From Pseudovirgaria hyperparasitica (lineage: Eukaryota; Ascomycota; Dothideomycetes; Acrospermales; Acrospermaceae), in assembly GCF_010093815.1 (NCBI RefSeq), contig NW_022985557.1, positions 868,001 through 932,000 on the forward strand: DNA of 64,000 nucleotides, read 5' to 3'. The position numbers were made by a program, and so were the translations under genes. Positions 36,678 to 49,385 of the stretch are shown piece after piece. The notes beneath the pieces are model-generated. The model was not told the origin of the DNA and searched no databases. It worked only from the letters and a program-made list of their open reading frames with translations. Numbering within the stretch: position 1 is the stretch's first letter; each line of letters opens with the position of its first letter.

Positions 36678-37696
36678 CAGATCCTTGAGCGAATACATTC
36701 GACTATAGGATACAGAAAGCCTGAGCGCCTCAGAAGTGATAGCCATAGCTATAGAGGACCAAACCACTCACTCCCGGCTACAAGGCGACCTAATTAATTC
36801 GACGTGGTGCACAGCTGACGATTGACTTCGAATGCACAGTTACGGAGGTGTCCGCTTGTGTGAAACACGCACGTACCAGTAGTGACAGGACTAAGGTGGC
36901 TTTGTTTTGATCTTTGTGACATTTCCAACAAATCCCTCACTGCGCCAATACTGGCATCTCGACCAAAAAATATCGCAACTTTCACAGTCCTTTCTCAGTC
37001 GCGCATCGCCCAACATCAAGCCATGTGCTTACGCATTGACCGGTAATACTAAGGTAGTCTTCTCTCGAGGATACTGAAAAAATGTAGCACGTAGTCTGTC
37101 ATATTTTTGATCTTACGATACTTTATGTCAAACCCTGAGTAGGTGGGTGAACATGAAGGCATGTGAGGAGAATAAGACCGGGCTCGTTTTAAGCCACATC
37201 CCTCGCCGAGACCGGGAATTACTAAATACATTAAGGACCATCTATTCACGAAAGGGACACCTATTTAGCCAATACCGATCCGTCTTCTGAGCCCTATTAA
37301 TAGTACTTACGGGTAGTGACCGACCGCTCTCGTAAACCACACCTAAATTTGATGGCTGTTGGATTCTCGGTTCGACAATTAAGTCACGCGCGGAACAAAA
37401 AGCAATCTGAGCAACGCAGTGAAGACATAATATGCACCGCTGCCCAGATCAAGCGTTTCACGACTCAAACATTGTCCAGGACCAGCTCCTGATGAATCTA
37501 AAGACCATATAGTGTTGAGCAGCGATGCCTCGATCTAGCCAGAATCTCACAAAAGCATGAAGTAGTTGCTTGCTCTTTTCGCATTAGCAATACGCCAGAA
37601 TCTTTCTGTGGAAGTTATTGTGGTATATACTTGGTCAACGCCTATGCAGATTGCGATCTCCTACATCCGTATTGCAAGTATCAGCTCTTCTGCATC
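36678..37696. other. intergenic region with CE16 promoter
   Basis: No gene is seen. The right part is the promoter of the CE16 esterase gene and contains one GGCTAAA motif, listed separately. Confidence 0.45.
37264..37270 (-). promoter_or_regulatory. XlnR/Xyr1-type motif GGCTAAA
   Basis: GGCTAAA on the minus strand, 427 bp upstream of the CE16 start codon. This matches the published consensus of the xylanase activator XlnR. A 7-bp match can occur by chance, so only the context (a xylan gene cluster) supports it. Confidence 0.35.
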
Positions 37697-38837
37697 ATGT
37701 TGCACAGTATGCTACAGATTGCTGCGGTGTTTGCTTTAGCCATCAGCACCACCAGGGGTCAAGCTCCATCTCGATACCTATTCATCTTGTAAAACACCAA
37801 GCCGAAGGTACCATCTGGTATTCTAATCATGGTTCCAGTGGAGACTCGTACACCACAACTGGTTTCGATGCACGCGCGAAACCTCAGCCATCTTTGGATA
37901 ACCCTTTGGGCAACCCTTCGAGCCCCGATTGTGCGTCCACTCCAGTCCTTCCTGTCTATCACCATGTCTAAAGTGGATACAGTAACTTTGACCGGTGGAG
38001 CGAATTGGGTCGACTTTGTGATCTACGACTCTTCTATGCCTGGCATTGTAGCGTACAACTACGCTGTCGGTGGCAGCTACGTCAATCACACTGCGGCTCA
38101 ACCACAAGGGCCTGCCAATAAAACCGCTGATCCCGACTTCATTAGTCAGGAGAATACTTTTGAAACGACTCTTAGTCCACACGTGGGGTGGACGTCAACC
38201 AACAGCATCTTCATCAACTATTTTGGAATGTGTGTATAGATTCGCTTCGGCAGGCTGTCGCATTAACAATGATACTGTATTCTGACATACAAGAACAGCG
38301 TCGATGTTTCCACGCAGGTCTACAAAGGTCGTAATGTCTCATGCGCCGAGTCCATGCTCTTCCCGGCCGATATCGACAGCTACTTCAGACTTCTAGAGAA
38401 ACAGTACAGTCGCGGAGCACGCAAATTCATTACCGTCCTTGTCCCACGTGAGACTAGCCCATTCCTCGTCTATCTATGTCAATTCTAATCCACTAACAGC
38501 GATCCATCGAGCCCCGGTCTTCAACTATGGAGACACCGCTGGCAACGGCCCATCTGTCGAACAGGTCACCTCGTCATGGAACTCCGCCATGAAGAAAGGC
38601 AACAGCAAGTTCCAAAACGCACATCGCGATGCCAAAGCACAGATTGTAGACCCTACAGATACGTTCAATACGATACTGAATGATCCAACAAAATATGGTG
38701 CTCCAAACGCAACGTGCTATAGCGTTAGTGGGAACCCGTGTTTGTGGGTGGATTTTATCCATCCTGGGCATGAGCTTAATCAGGCTTTTGGGAAACAAAT
38801 GAAAGATGTGATCAAGGAGATGTTGCCACCGGTTTGA
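37697..38837 (+). CDS. CE16-type GDSL/SGNH acetylesterase, secreted (305 aa)
   Basis: Exons are 37697-37788, 37839-37930, 37983-38229, 38299-38447 and 38500-38837. The first splice builds RYLFIFGDSYTTTGF, the GDS motif with nucleophile Ser 34. The third exon may start 9 nt earlier (37974), since both acceptors are in frame. A signal peptide of about 22 residues precedes it. Family landmarks are NPLGNP, ANWVDFV, NYAVGG and, near the C-terminus, LWVDFIHPGHEL with Asp 278 and His 281 completing the triad. Characterised CE16 enzymes remove acetyl groups from xylo-oligosaccharides, finishing the work of xylanase and CE5 enzymes. The usual GxND segment is replaced by INYFG, so the oxyanion site may differ. 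It lies beside the CE5 and GH11 genes. Confidence 0.85.
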
Positions 38838-40108
38838 GGATCAAGAGGATGAATTGGTTTACACGAGCTGGTGCGAGACGCTGTAAGGCTTTAGTAGACA
38901 TTGGCTAAATATAATAGCTGTGTCTCTAGAACCATTAACTGTCCAGTCACAGATATGTCGACACTCTTGCAAAAGTTTACACATGTCGTCGTGACAGGAC
39001 AATGTTTTCAGTACCCTCCTTGTGTATGAAGCCAGTGATTCATTGCAATGTGGCCATTGCTCAGGCAATCTTTCTCACTATCGGTTGTAACCCTGTCACC
39101 AGCGATCGCACTAGCATCATGAAACCCTCTGTTGGGAGTTTACAGATCCGAAGTACGTGGGACAGGTAAGAGTCTACTCTACAAGCATACACACGCCCAT
39201 GTTGGGATAGACTTTTTTCCACAATAAGATGTTTTCATTCAGGTATTCCAGTTCTCAAACGTATGTATCAGATCATCATCCTGGCTAACCCCTATCCTCG
39301 TCTATATTATATGGTATATCTGCCGATAAGAATAGAATTATTGATATATTCGTAAACTTTTCTATCGGTAAGGGTATTAAAGTAGCTTCATCGGCTCATC
39401 TTAGTAATAACCTAACTTCCAAACTCAACAACTCATTCTACATGAGCCGTACGAGCAACTAACAAATCCCTGGCTTTACTGCCATCGAAGACATCGCAAT
39501 TCTAGTGGTAAAGATGTAGTGCCAGTTCTAGTATAGTTCCACATCGCCAACAAGTGCTTGTATGACTTGAACACTACCACGATTTCCCCCTTTTTTTCTC
39601 ACTAAATAGTGTGCTGATTTTGGAGAAGACTGCACTGTAGTGCTGAATATCCATTTTAGGAAGCCGAAGAAGAAGCAAAGACATTCTAGCGTACGTACAA
39701 TTTCTTAAAGTCAATACGAGAGTTGCTAACTTTTGCTTTACAGAACGTAAACCTAGCTTGTGGAGTTTTTGAGATGGTATGAATGCAGCCCAGGGTGCCA
39801 GACATCCGATCTCGAGTACGAATATTAGATGTCATTCAAAAATGTCAAGCGCGCGGTTCCAATAGAAGGATGCGGTATCTATAACAAAAATCTGGAAGAT
39901 AAGCCTGAAAAGGCTGCAGGAGATGTTACCTAAACGAATGGATTTCAGCTTCAAGTACACATTGTGAAAATCGGTAGTGTTTCAAGGAAACGTATGATCA
40001 CCTGAACGTTCATTATTACCGCAAACATACGGTTTCACATAAATCACTCCATCTTACGTGGACACAGTATATTGTGATTATTCGATTTACCCCTTTTTCC
40101 TCACACTG
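38838..40108. other. intergenic region between convergent genes
   Basis: AT-rich, particularly 39230-39470. No gene, repeat or transposon remnant is recognised. Confidence 0.5.
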
Positions 40109-40857
40109 TTACGCAGTCACCTTAGTCTTGATGAAAGCCAATGCCTGGCTCCCATACTTTGTAACGTAGCCCTGGTGCGTAGCAGCATCATTTCCAGTAC
40201 AGCAGTACGGGTCCGGAGCATCACAGTAGCTCTTGAGCTTCGCCGCAGACACACACGTGAATCCAACCGGCCGAGCAGCGAACCCTTGCGCTGCACACGT
40301 CCCAACATTATACGACAAGCCATGCACATATCTCGGATCACCCATGAAGATCGCCGCCTTCACCGCGTTCAATGCATTGCCCGAGAGCTGCGCACTGCCA
40401 CCACCACAGATCGCATTGTCCATGATTTGGCCGCCCTGTACTCACTTTGTTAAGCTTATGCCCGCATGCCAGGATACACTTGGTGTCTTCATGCGTTGTT
40501 GGATGAACTTACTTGGCTGTAGCCAACCAAAACTAACTGAGTGCTTGGACACTTCGCATTGAAGTCGTTGACCGCTTTCACTACTGCCGTCGTGCCCTGG
40601 CTTTGGCTACTGTCGTAGCTGACGCCGCCACAGCTGGCCTGGCCGCCGCACGCTGGGTACACGATCGCTTCGGCGGTAGACCCTGAGTAGGAGGCGAGGA
40701 CTTGGTTCACTAGACCTCCAGCAGTCCCATAGCCGGCAGAGGCGGTCGTTTCACGAGCGCCGAAAACATGTACCTTCGGGCAAGATTGGCGAGGCTCAAC
40801 AGGATTGGCGTTAGCAAGGATGGCGAGAAGGCTGAAAGATGCAAGAATGGACTTCAT
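40109..40857 (-). CDS. CE5 acetylxylan esterase, cutinase fold (223 aa)
   Basis: Minus-strand exons are 40857-40513 and 40435-40109; the 77-nt intron falls exactly after GYSQ, so the splice completes the GYSQGG nucleophile elbow (Ser 114). A signal peptide of about 17 residues and a short propeptide (EPRQ) precede the mature start at SCPKVHVFGARET. The other triad residues are Asp 190 in DAPDPYCCTGND and His 202 in THQGY. The paired Cys pattern fits the usual disulfides. The wording around the Asp and His is that of acetylxylan esterases rather than cutinases. It is secreted and removes acetyl groups from xylan, opening it to the divergently transcribed GH11 xylanase. The CE5 family also includes cutinases, so substrate should be confirmed. 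Confidence 0.93.
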
Positions 40858-42463
<1,606 letters not shown>

Positions 42464-42954
42464 GGGTGCTCTTGGCTTGCTGAGCCTACGTCAGTCTTTT
42501 ATGTGTAGGGGCAACATATGTACATACGGGCTAAATGCTGAGCAACGCTTGGAGTCGTGGAAGGGAGAGGATGCAGGTAGCTAGCAAACGACAATATGTC
42601 ATGAGCTATCAAGTTTAAAGTTGGGGTGTGCTATTTTTTCTCCGTGGATAGTGATTCTTGCAGGTTGAGTGGACATAACAATGCAGCAACAAATGATTTG
42701 TGTATGCGCTGCGGTAATGTTCGAGCGTTGGGGGTTGCTAAAGCTGTCATTTGCCATTTGTTCGGTGTTCCTGTTTAAGGTTGACGTGCTTCATGATCCA
42801 TTGGAGCGCACGTGTGGTTTGATGATAGCAAAATCTGCCAGTGTAGAGGCCTAACGGCATCGAGATGAGAGTGTGGGTGTATCTACAAATCTATCGCAAT
42901 TAGTAAGTATGTACAGATAAATCTCTTAGGTATGATAGCGCAGCAAGCCGCAGG
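42464..42954. other. intergenic region between convergent genes
   Basis: No gene is seen; the short open frames here resemble nothing. Confidence 0.5.
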
Positions 42955-43966
42955 TCATGCAGGCAGTCCGCGCATAACACCTTCAAATGCTAGTAGTGCT
43001 ATGGCGTTCGCTGGAAATGCACGCAGGAAGCAAGGCAGGAACCCTCTCCAGTAACCTCGCCAGCCATTCTCTCTGTATATCGTTCGCGCCGCATCACGCC
43101 ACCTTGGAAACCTTCGCTCTGGACCCAAGGGATCAGTCATGATCCGTTGCTTAACAACATCTGATGGATAGCTCGTCAGCCAGAATATTTGTGCCGATAG
43201 ACCTCCAGCCCAGAAATTGACGGCCGGTGTAGATATATTTGTTTTCTCGCTCAAGAGGCTCGAGAATATGTCGTAAGACCCCCACCAGAAGAAAAAGAAC
43301 GAACGAAACAACAATGTAGCAAAAAGGCCGTGGTACAAGCCACTGATACCATGTCCCTTCAGGATCTTCTTGGCGCAATCAATTGGCCCACTGTAGAGTC
43401 GTTGCGACTTGTCGGCTGCGTACTGAATCTGCAAGCGTGCTTTTATGTGCTCAACAGGCGCAGCGATGAAGCTTACTGTGGCTCCTGCCATTATACCTGC
43501 GACGCCATGGCCGACAGGTGGAAGTTTGTTGTCTATGGTTCGGAGGGTTGGGGTCGTGAAGACGCGCTCGAGAAGTTCGCGGCGATACACGGTCAAGGAG
43601 CCAAGCATTAGAGAGTCCATGAACATCCATCCAACCAACGGGGGAGTTGCGCCTTTGTAAAGACCTCGTACCCCTTCATTGCGGACGGTCTGCAGAACGC
43701 AGTCGAGCGGACCCTGAAACTGAGACTTCCCGGTAGTCTGCAAGCGAACTTTGACGGTATCGAAGGGATGGCCAACTATAGGAATTTAGCAAAGGGAGTG
43801 CTTTCGATAGCTACAGCTTCAACATACCTGACAACTTTGCTATCCCAGAGAAGACGCCAGCAACAAAACCCTTGTAGTTCTTATTGCTACTTGCAGTAGT
43901 CTCTAGATTTGCAGGAGAAGCAGAGGTGGCGCCGTGGGATTTTGAGTCCCTCACCGTCGAAGACAT
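42955..43966 (-). CDS. mitochondrial carrier family (SLC25) protein (319 aa)
   Basis: Minus-strand exons are 43966-43828 and 43775-42955, with a 52-nt intron splitting the first carrier signature. The three repeats each carry the PxD/ExxK/R motif: HPFDTVKVRL, APVEHIKARL and YPSDVVKQRI. Aromatic/Gly motifs follow each one (GLYKG, GLYHG, GYWRG). Length and six-helix layout are normal for an inner-membrane solute carrier. The cargo cannot be assigned with confidence; the overall wording resembles carnitine/acylcarnitine and Ymc1-like carriers more than ADP/ATP or phosphate carriers. An alternative Met lies in the second exon, but the spliced start restores the whole first helix and is preferred. 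Confidence 0.9.
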
Positions 43967-44348
43967 GTGGACTTAGTTTGACGACGGAAAGACAGCGAGC
44001 GAGGCATGCCGTCTGTATATAGGGTGGTGTTGTTGAGGAGATTGGTCTACAAAATATGTATGACCGCAAGAGAAGAGTGGTGATGCCAGCGATAAACTTA
44101 GGCCGGGATCGGCGGTTGTTTGCCTTAACACCGAGATTATTCAGCCTCAGCCTTCGCGATCGGCCCGCTCCACTGCTTGACATTGACTGCATCATCGCTT
44201 TCACTGCTAGGTGGTTTGCAGGCCCTTCAACTTGTATTGTGTCTTTTTCGTGGATGCCAGGAAAAACTTGAAACATCTTCGTTTCATTCAGTATTTCCTG
44301 TAATAATCCCTCCAAAGGTTCTGCACCACTCTATCCTCTACCAGCATC
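43967..44348. promoter_or_regulatory. divergent promoter, mitochondrial carrier and GT8 genes
   Basis: A 382-bp interval between divergent start codons. No motif is assigned. Confidence 0.45.
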
Positions 44349-45409
44349 ATGGCTGCACAGGAAACATTGGATGCTGTCAATCCCAATCCAGAAAGAGTCG
44401 TCGCATCTAAAAAAGGTGCTTCGCCATTGGTCAGCCTTACCCTCACTGCTAACATACAGCAGTATGGACGACTCTGATCACAAATACGAAATATCTTTCT
44501 GGGCTTCTTGCCCTGGATTTTTCGTTGAAGAAACATAAGTCGGCCTACCCTCTCGTTGCTCTGTACACAGATGAGTTCCCAGAAGAGGGTCATCGAGCCC
44601 TGGACGTCCGAGGAATTCCAAAGAAGCATGTCACGTATCTACTGCCGTCGGCCACAAAAAGTTATGACAACGATCCACGTTTTTACGACTGCTGGAGTAA
44701 GCTCACGCCGTTCTCGTTGGTGGAGTATGAGCGTATCGTGCAACTCGACAGCGATATGCTCATCCTCCGCAATATGGATGAATTGATGGAGCTGGAGCTT
44801 GACCCTCCGAGCGCAAAGGGGACTGGAAACCGAGTATTTGCAGCAGCACATGCATGTGTTTGCAATCCTCTCAAAAAGCCACACTACCCAAAGGACTGGT
44901 ACGTGTGAACGTGTCAAACCAATCCTCTTCAGCTAATTCGAGTCACCAGGATACCAGAGAATTGCGCCTATACCGCCCAGCATGGGACGCCGGAGAAGGC
45001 GCAGGTCGAAGGAACATCGTCCTTAGGTGGTTTAGGCATGCCCAACGGAGGGCTTCAAGTCGTGAATCCCTCGGGTGATATCTATCAACTTATCCTCGAT
45101 CAATTGACAAAGGACTCTGCTACAGCAAGCTACGAATTTGCTGATCAGTCGCTCCTAGGAGATGTGTTTCACGGCCGATGGGTGTCACTACCGTACATCT
45201 ACAATGCTCTTCGCCCAACTCGCAAAGCGCACGTCCATGGTGCAATTTGGCGAGATGAAAGCGTGAAAAACTTGCATTACCTCCTCACTCCCAAGCCTTG
45301 GGATGAGAAGCCAGGAGAGGAAACGGATGAAACGAACGAGTGGTGGTGGGCCGTCAATTCGGAGCGTCTGAGGATCGAGAAGGATGCAGGGATCGATGAT
45401 GGCTTTTGA
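44349..45409 (+). CDS. GT8 family glycosyltransferase, glycogenin/galactinol-synthase-like (321 aa)
   Basis: Exons are 44349-44415, 44460-44898 and 44950-45409; the introns are 44 nt (GCTAAC branch site) and 51 nt. The splices create AVWTTLITNTKYL at the N-terminus and PKDWIPENCAYTAQH in the middle, both typical of fungal GT8 proteins. VQLDSDMLI carries the DxD metal/nucleotide-sugar motif. GLGMPNGGLQVVNPS is the second conserved block, and FADQSLLGDVF precedes the C-terminal LPYIYNALRP. There is no signal peptide or membrane helix, so it probably works in the cytosol. The acceptor is unknown: the lack of a long C-terminal tail argues against true glycogenin. Confidence 0.88.
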
Positions 45410-46067
45410 GGCTGTTATCTCAAACATTGTGAGAGAGCGAGGCGTTGGTGGTGGTGGTGGTGCAGGTTGACGTTGCGGTGTTGCGTGGCTGCATGTAGTC
45501 GAATACACGACAGGGCAGGGTCCCGTATAGGTAGGGAAATGCTTGGCAGGGGTTTCGAATGCTACGAACCACCGAACATGAACAAATCCGCCAGCTTACC
45601 ATATACTTTACCACCCTGAATGAACATATGATGACTGTATCTCAGCTTCTAAATAACCTGTACATATATGAATCTCCTGTTTTCAAGGCTTGGTTAATTC
45701 GCAGATCAAACGGCAGTGGCTCCGAGGTGGCCGCGCTAGTGTCGCCCCTGCCCCTATCGCAAATGATTAAACCCGTTGCCCATGTCGTCCCTCCACCACC
45801 AATTTACTATCCGTACTAATCAAATCTCCTGTCCCACACTTGCGCACCGCTTCAAAATCATCCTCTCTTCTTGTTTACTCGCACTCTGTTCTCCATCTGC
45901 TTCTCGTGTGCGCTGCGCCATTCTCGAATCACCTCGCCCTATCAATCACCCTTGTCGCGTCGTTAAATCTCAGACCGCATCCTAGCTCCAACAACCGACA
46001 ACTCCCCCCACCTCGAACCTCCTACAATCATCATCCGCCCAATACAATCGCCTAGAAATCATTCAAG
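45410..46067. other. intergenic region with Arf promoter and pyrimidine-rich leader
   Basis: No gene is seen. From about 45780 to 46060 the + strand is rich in C and T, typical of the leader of highly expressed fungal genes. Confidence 0.5.
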
Positions 46068-46907
46068 ATGGGTGGACAAATCTCGAAGATGATGAACAAG
46101 ATCTTCGGATCGAAGGAAATGCGTCTCTTGATGTTGGGGCTTGATGCCGCCGGCAAGACCAGTAAGAAGCTCGATAGGACTGCGCGCATGCGTTGAGGTC
46201 GGTATTGATTGTCATGCAGCAATTCTCTACAAGCTCAAGCTTGATCAAGACGTCACCACAATTCCCACCGTTGGCTTCAACGTCGAAACTGTCACCTACA
46301 AGAACACCAAGTTCAATGTCTGGGATGTCGGTGGTCAAGATAAGATTAGGCCTCTATGGAGACACTATTTCTCTGGTATGCGGGAAAGCATCCAGCCTGG
46401 AACGGGTATAGACTCAGCCTGAGATACACATTCTCCTGGTGCTAGTCGAGCCCTACCAGTGCTGGTCTGAAAATGAGGCCAATGCTAACATGAACCTGAT
46501 AGGCACTCAAGGTCTAATCTTCGTGATCGACTCCAACGACCGCGATCGCATCGAAGAAGCTAAGACTGAACTCACGAGAATCATACAAGACCGTGAAATG
46601 AAAGATGCCCTACTATTGGTATTCGCAAACAAGCAGGACATTTCTGGAGGTATGGTATATCCCGCAGTGTAGATTATCATAGTACTGATCTGGTGACAAC
46701 AGCCATGAGCCCCAAGGAAGTCTCAGACAAACTACAACTTGATCGCGTCGCCAAGGACCACGTCTGGAAGGTCGAGCCGAGCTGTGCGACCACTGGCGAA
46801 GGCATCTTCGAGGGCCTTGTAAGCATCACTCTAAAGTCCTCAACAAACCCACGTTCTAACACCACCAGGCATGGCTCTCGAACAACGTCAAACTCCCACC
46901 GAAATAG
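46068..46907 (+). CDS. ARF6: Arf6-type small GTPase (183 aa)
   Basis: Exons are 46068-46161, 46220-46375, 46503-46649, 46703-46818 and 46869-46907; the introns are 50-127 nt. The N-terminal MGGQISK offers the myristoylated Gly2. GTPase motifs are GLDAAGKT (P-loop, completed by splice 1), [10 protein letters not shown] (switch I), [13 protein letters not shown] (switch II), NKQD (G4) and CATTGEG (G5). The wording [18 protein letters not shown] and [16 protein letters not shown] is closer to Arf6/ArfB than to Arf1, and the length is typical. Arf6 relatives act at the plasma membrane in endocytosis and polarity; the Arf6 rather than Arf1 call should be checked by phylogeny. Confidence 0.94.
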
Positions 46908-47489
46908 ACGCACCTCTACGATCACAACGACGATTCAATGCTACGAGTTTCTTGCATATACCCTTGCTTCTCACATTGGCACCCCTTCAGACCTTGTCTT
47001 CATACCTAATTTTCTGCCGTAATTGCACGGCTTCTTTCTCTGGGAGAAGAGAAGCATTGACAAATAATTCTCTTATAATTATGAGGCGACACTCGGCACT
47101 GTTTCGTTCCATCTAGCAGCAATTCATTCAAGAGGTGGAACTGTATTAGTAAAGCGGCATCATGAGGAGTTGATGACTTGGCTTGCATGGCGTCGGAGAT
47201 ACTTCTCCGCCTTCAGCGAGGTCAGGTGTAATGCTCAGACGAGCGGAGGGAGAATGTTGTACTACAATCATAATGCCTAGAAATGAGGAATAGATCCCTG
47301 GAATCATATCCGCTCTTGCAGACACAGGTGCCCGGATTCTTCACATTATCCACCATCCAGGATACACCTAATTTTATCATGAACAACGTTGTGGTGGAGT
47401 ATTGTGATTTGACGCATCAAGCGCCTCTAGGCGAGGGCCTCCATCCTCTTTATGCTATTTACATACTCGCGTAAATTTAACCATGATAT
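46908..47489. other. intergenic region between convergent genes
   Basis: Shared 3' flanks of the Arf and mannose-6-phosphate isomerase genes. Nothing else is seen. Confidence 0.5.
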
Positions 47490-49041
47490 TTATAGATTCG
47501 AGATAGACTGTCCATCAAGCTCGCAGAAGGCCTTGAAGGTGACAAAGGATTCACTGTCGCTGCTTTCGAGGATGACTTCGGCGGTTGCTCCGACGAAGTA
47601 GACGTAACCCGGCTTAATCTCCTCTTTCGTCGGCCCAACAGCGATGGTGCCAGTCCCAGACGTGCACAAGATGATACTTGGGCCTTCTATAGGGTCAAAT
47701 GTAGCCTTTGCACCAGATTTCTTCAATTCTGTCCGAACGACGCTGAACTCTTCGATTGGTGGATCGTATAATATTGAGTCTGATTGCGATGAGTAGGCGG
47801 TTGCGTTGAGAGTTACATAGGGAAAGTCCGTTGGTGTCATCTTTTGCTCGGATATTGGTGCATACGAGTACGTCAGCATGGTGGTCAAAGTATCGACGTC
47901 CTTGAACTTTGGTGTGAAGCCTGCTCGCACAACATTGTCTGAGGAGGCCATGCACTCGATAATGTCCCCTGAGAGATAGGCATGAATGTCGTCGGCCTTC
48001 AGAAACATTGCTTCGCCGATCTCGAGCTTGACATAATTTAAAAAGAAGAGAACGAAAAGGCCAATATCATCCGCAAACTGAGAGTTTAATCTTTGGACTA
48101 GATCGGCAAGCTCTTGGCCATCGTTGGAGGGGCCACCTTCTCCGGCGAATTTCGAGCCTTCCGACTTGGCTGCTTCTTGCAATTCCTTATTTGCCGAGGT
48201 GATGGCATCTTGACTCGCATTCATCAATGCGGTGAAGGCCGCTTGTAGAGCTTCTTTGTTGGCCTTGATATCAGATTCGTTGTCTGAGGTCTCCTTTCCT
48301 TTCACTGTGCTCTCGAAATTCGTGGCCTTCTCCTCGCCGACCAACTTACGTAAAGCAGGAACATTGGTCAAGAAATGTGTGATCTCCGCCAAAGGTCTAA
48401 ATCCGCACAAGCCGTCGAATGGAGTTACAGCTATCGTCATTTCGGGTTTGTGGTTGTCATCTGGGAGCAATCAGCACTGTTAAGACGTTGGGTCAATGAA
48501 ACCTACCAGGATAATTCTTGGAGTCTGTTTCATGTAGTTTCTCTGCAAGCTTCTTGTTTGGATGTGCTTGTATACTCAACGCCTTGTTGATAGAGAGTAC
48601 CTTGAATAGGAAAGGTAGCTTGTCTTGGTATTTCTCGCTGATACTAATGGACATAAGAGCCTTATTTTCTTGAACTAAATCGAGGAGAGATCGTTGCGTA
48701 TCGAGGGATTTCGAGGGATTTGAAGGATGTGTTCCCATCCATAACTGTTATATGTAAGTTTCTATGTACTGAAGAATGGCGGGGCTTTTGTGCCTCGGCG
48801 TATGGCTTATCATCTTTGACAGAGAAATCGCTGGAAGGCGTCGCTGCGGCAAACCTAGCAGCAGCAGAATCCTTTCCAATCTTCCCTGTATAGCTTTCAG
48901 CATAGTCTATGCGATTGGGAACAAGAGCTACAAACCCCACTCATAGCTATTGACGCCTGTGCAAGGTTAGCCATTGAAAGGTCCAATTATGCTCCTGGAC
49001 TTACCACATTGCAGTCGAATGAGAGGTACAGGAAGAGGCAT
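47490..49041 (-). CDS. PMI40: mannose-6-phosphate isomerase, type I (452 aa)
   Basis: Minus-strand exons are 49041-49005, 48956-48936 (21 nt), 48885-48794, 48744-48507 and 48460-47490. The splices reconstruct [20 protein letters not shown] and KPYAELWMGTHP, the family's N-terminal blocks. The zinc ligands are visible as Gln 109 and His 111 in SIQAHPNKK, Glu 136 in DNHKPEM and His 289 in [12 protein letters not shown]. The enzyme interconverts fructose-6-phosphate and mannose-6-phosphate in the cytosol, the entry to GDP-mannose for N-glycans, mannan and GPI anchors. The intron after PYAE begins GC rather than GT. The N-terminal exons lie outside the longest open frame and would be missed by an intron-blind annotation. 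The Lys/Glu-rich insert at about 175-245 is common in fungal members. Confidence 0.94.
48745..48793 (-). other. GC-AG intron in the mannose-6-phosphate isomerase gene
   Basis: The 49-nt intron starts GCACAA and ends TAACAG on the minus strand. No GT donor is possible here: the next GT downstream leaves only about 25 nt. Splicing at GC joins PYAE to LWMGTHP exactly as the family requires. Confidence 0.85.
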
Positions 49042-49385
49042 GACGAAGGGCTTGATGATTGCTCAGGGCGTTAGGTACAAGGAGAGAAGGAAGTTGAAGT
49101 TCATATGATCTATGGATACTACTACATAGTGGGGCAGTGTCATTCAAGGAACTTCCCCGCCACGCCACAGATCCCTGCAGCTGTGGCGGTGCACCCAAGA
49201 TTCATCCGTTTCGGGCTTTAGCTGTCGCCATCATCGCTATCCACGACTCGACGTCAGATCTCAATACGTGACCTTCCAAACAACGACTCAACCAATCATA
49301 CACACATATCCGACTCACAGTCGGACTGTACGATCCAAAGTCTTGCTTTGGGCTTTATATTCCAGTGTTGGTCATCTCAATCACG
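49042..49385. promoter_or_regulatory. divergent promoter, mannose-6-phosphate isomerase and SGF29
   Basis: A 344-bp interval between divergent start codons. No motif is assigned. Confidence 0.45.

Noticed and set aside
37340-37385. GGTTCGA sequence resembling a tRNA B box
   Set aside because: No matching A box at the right distance and no acceptor stem can be formed.
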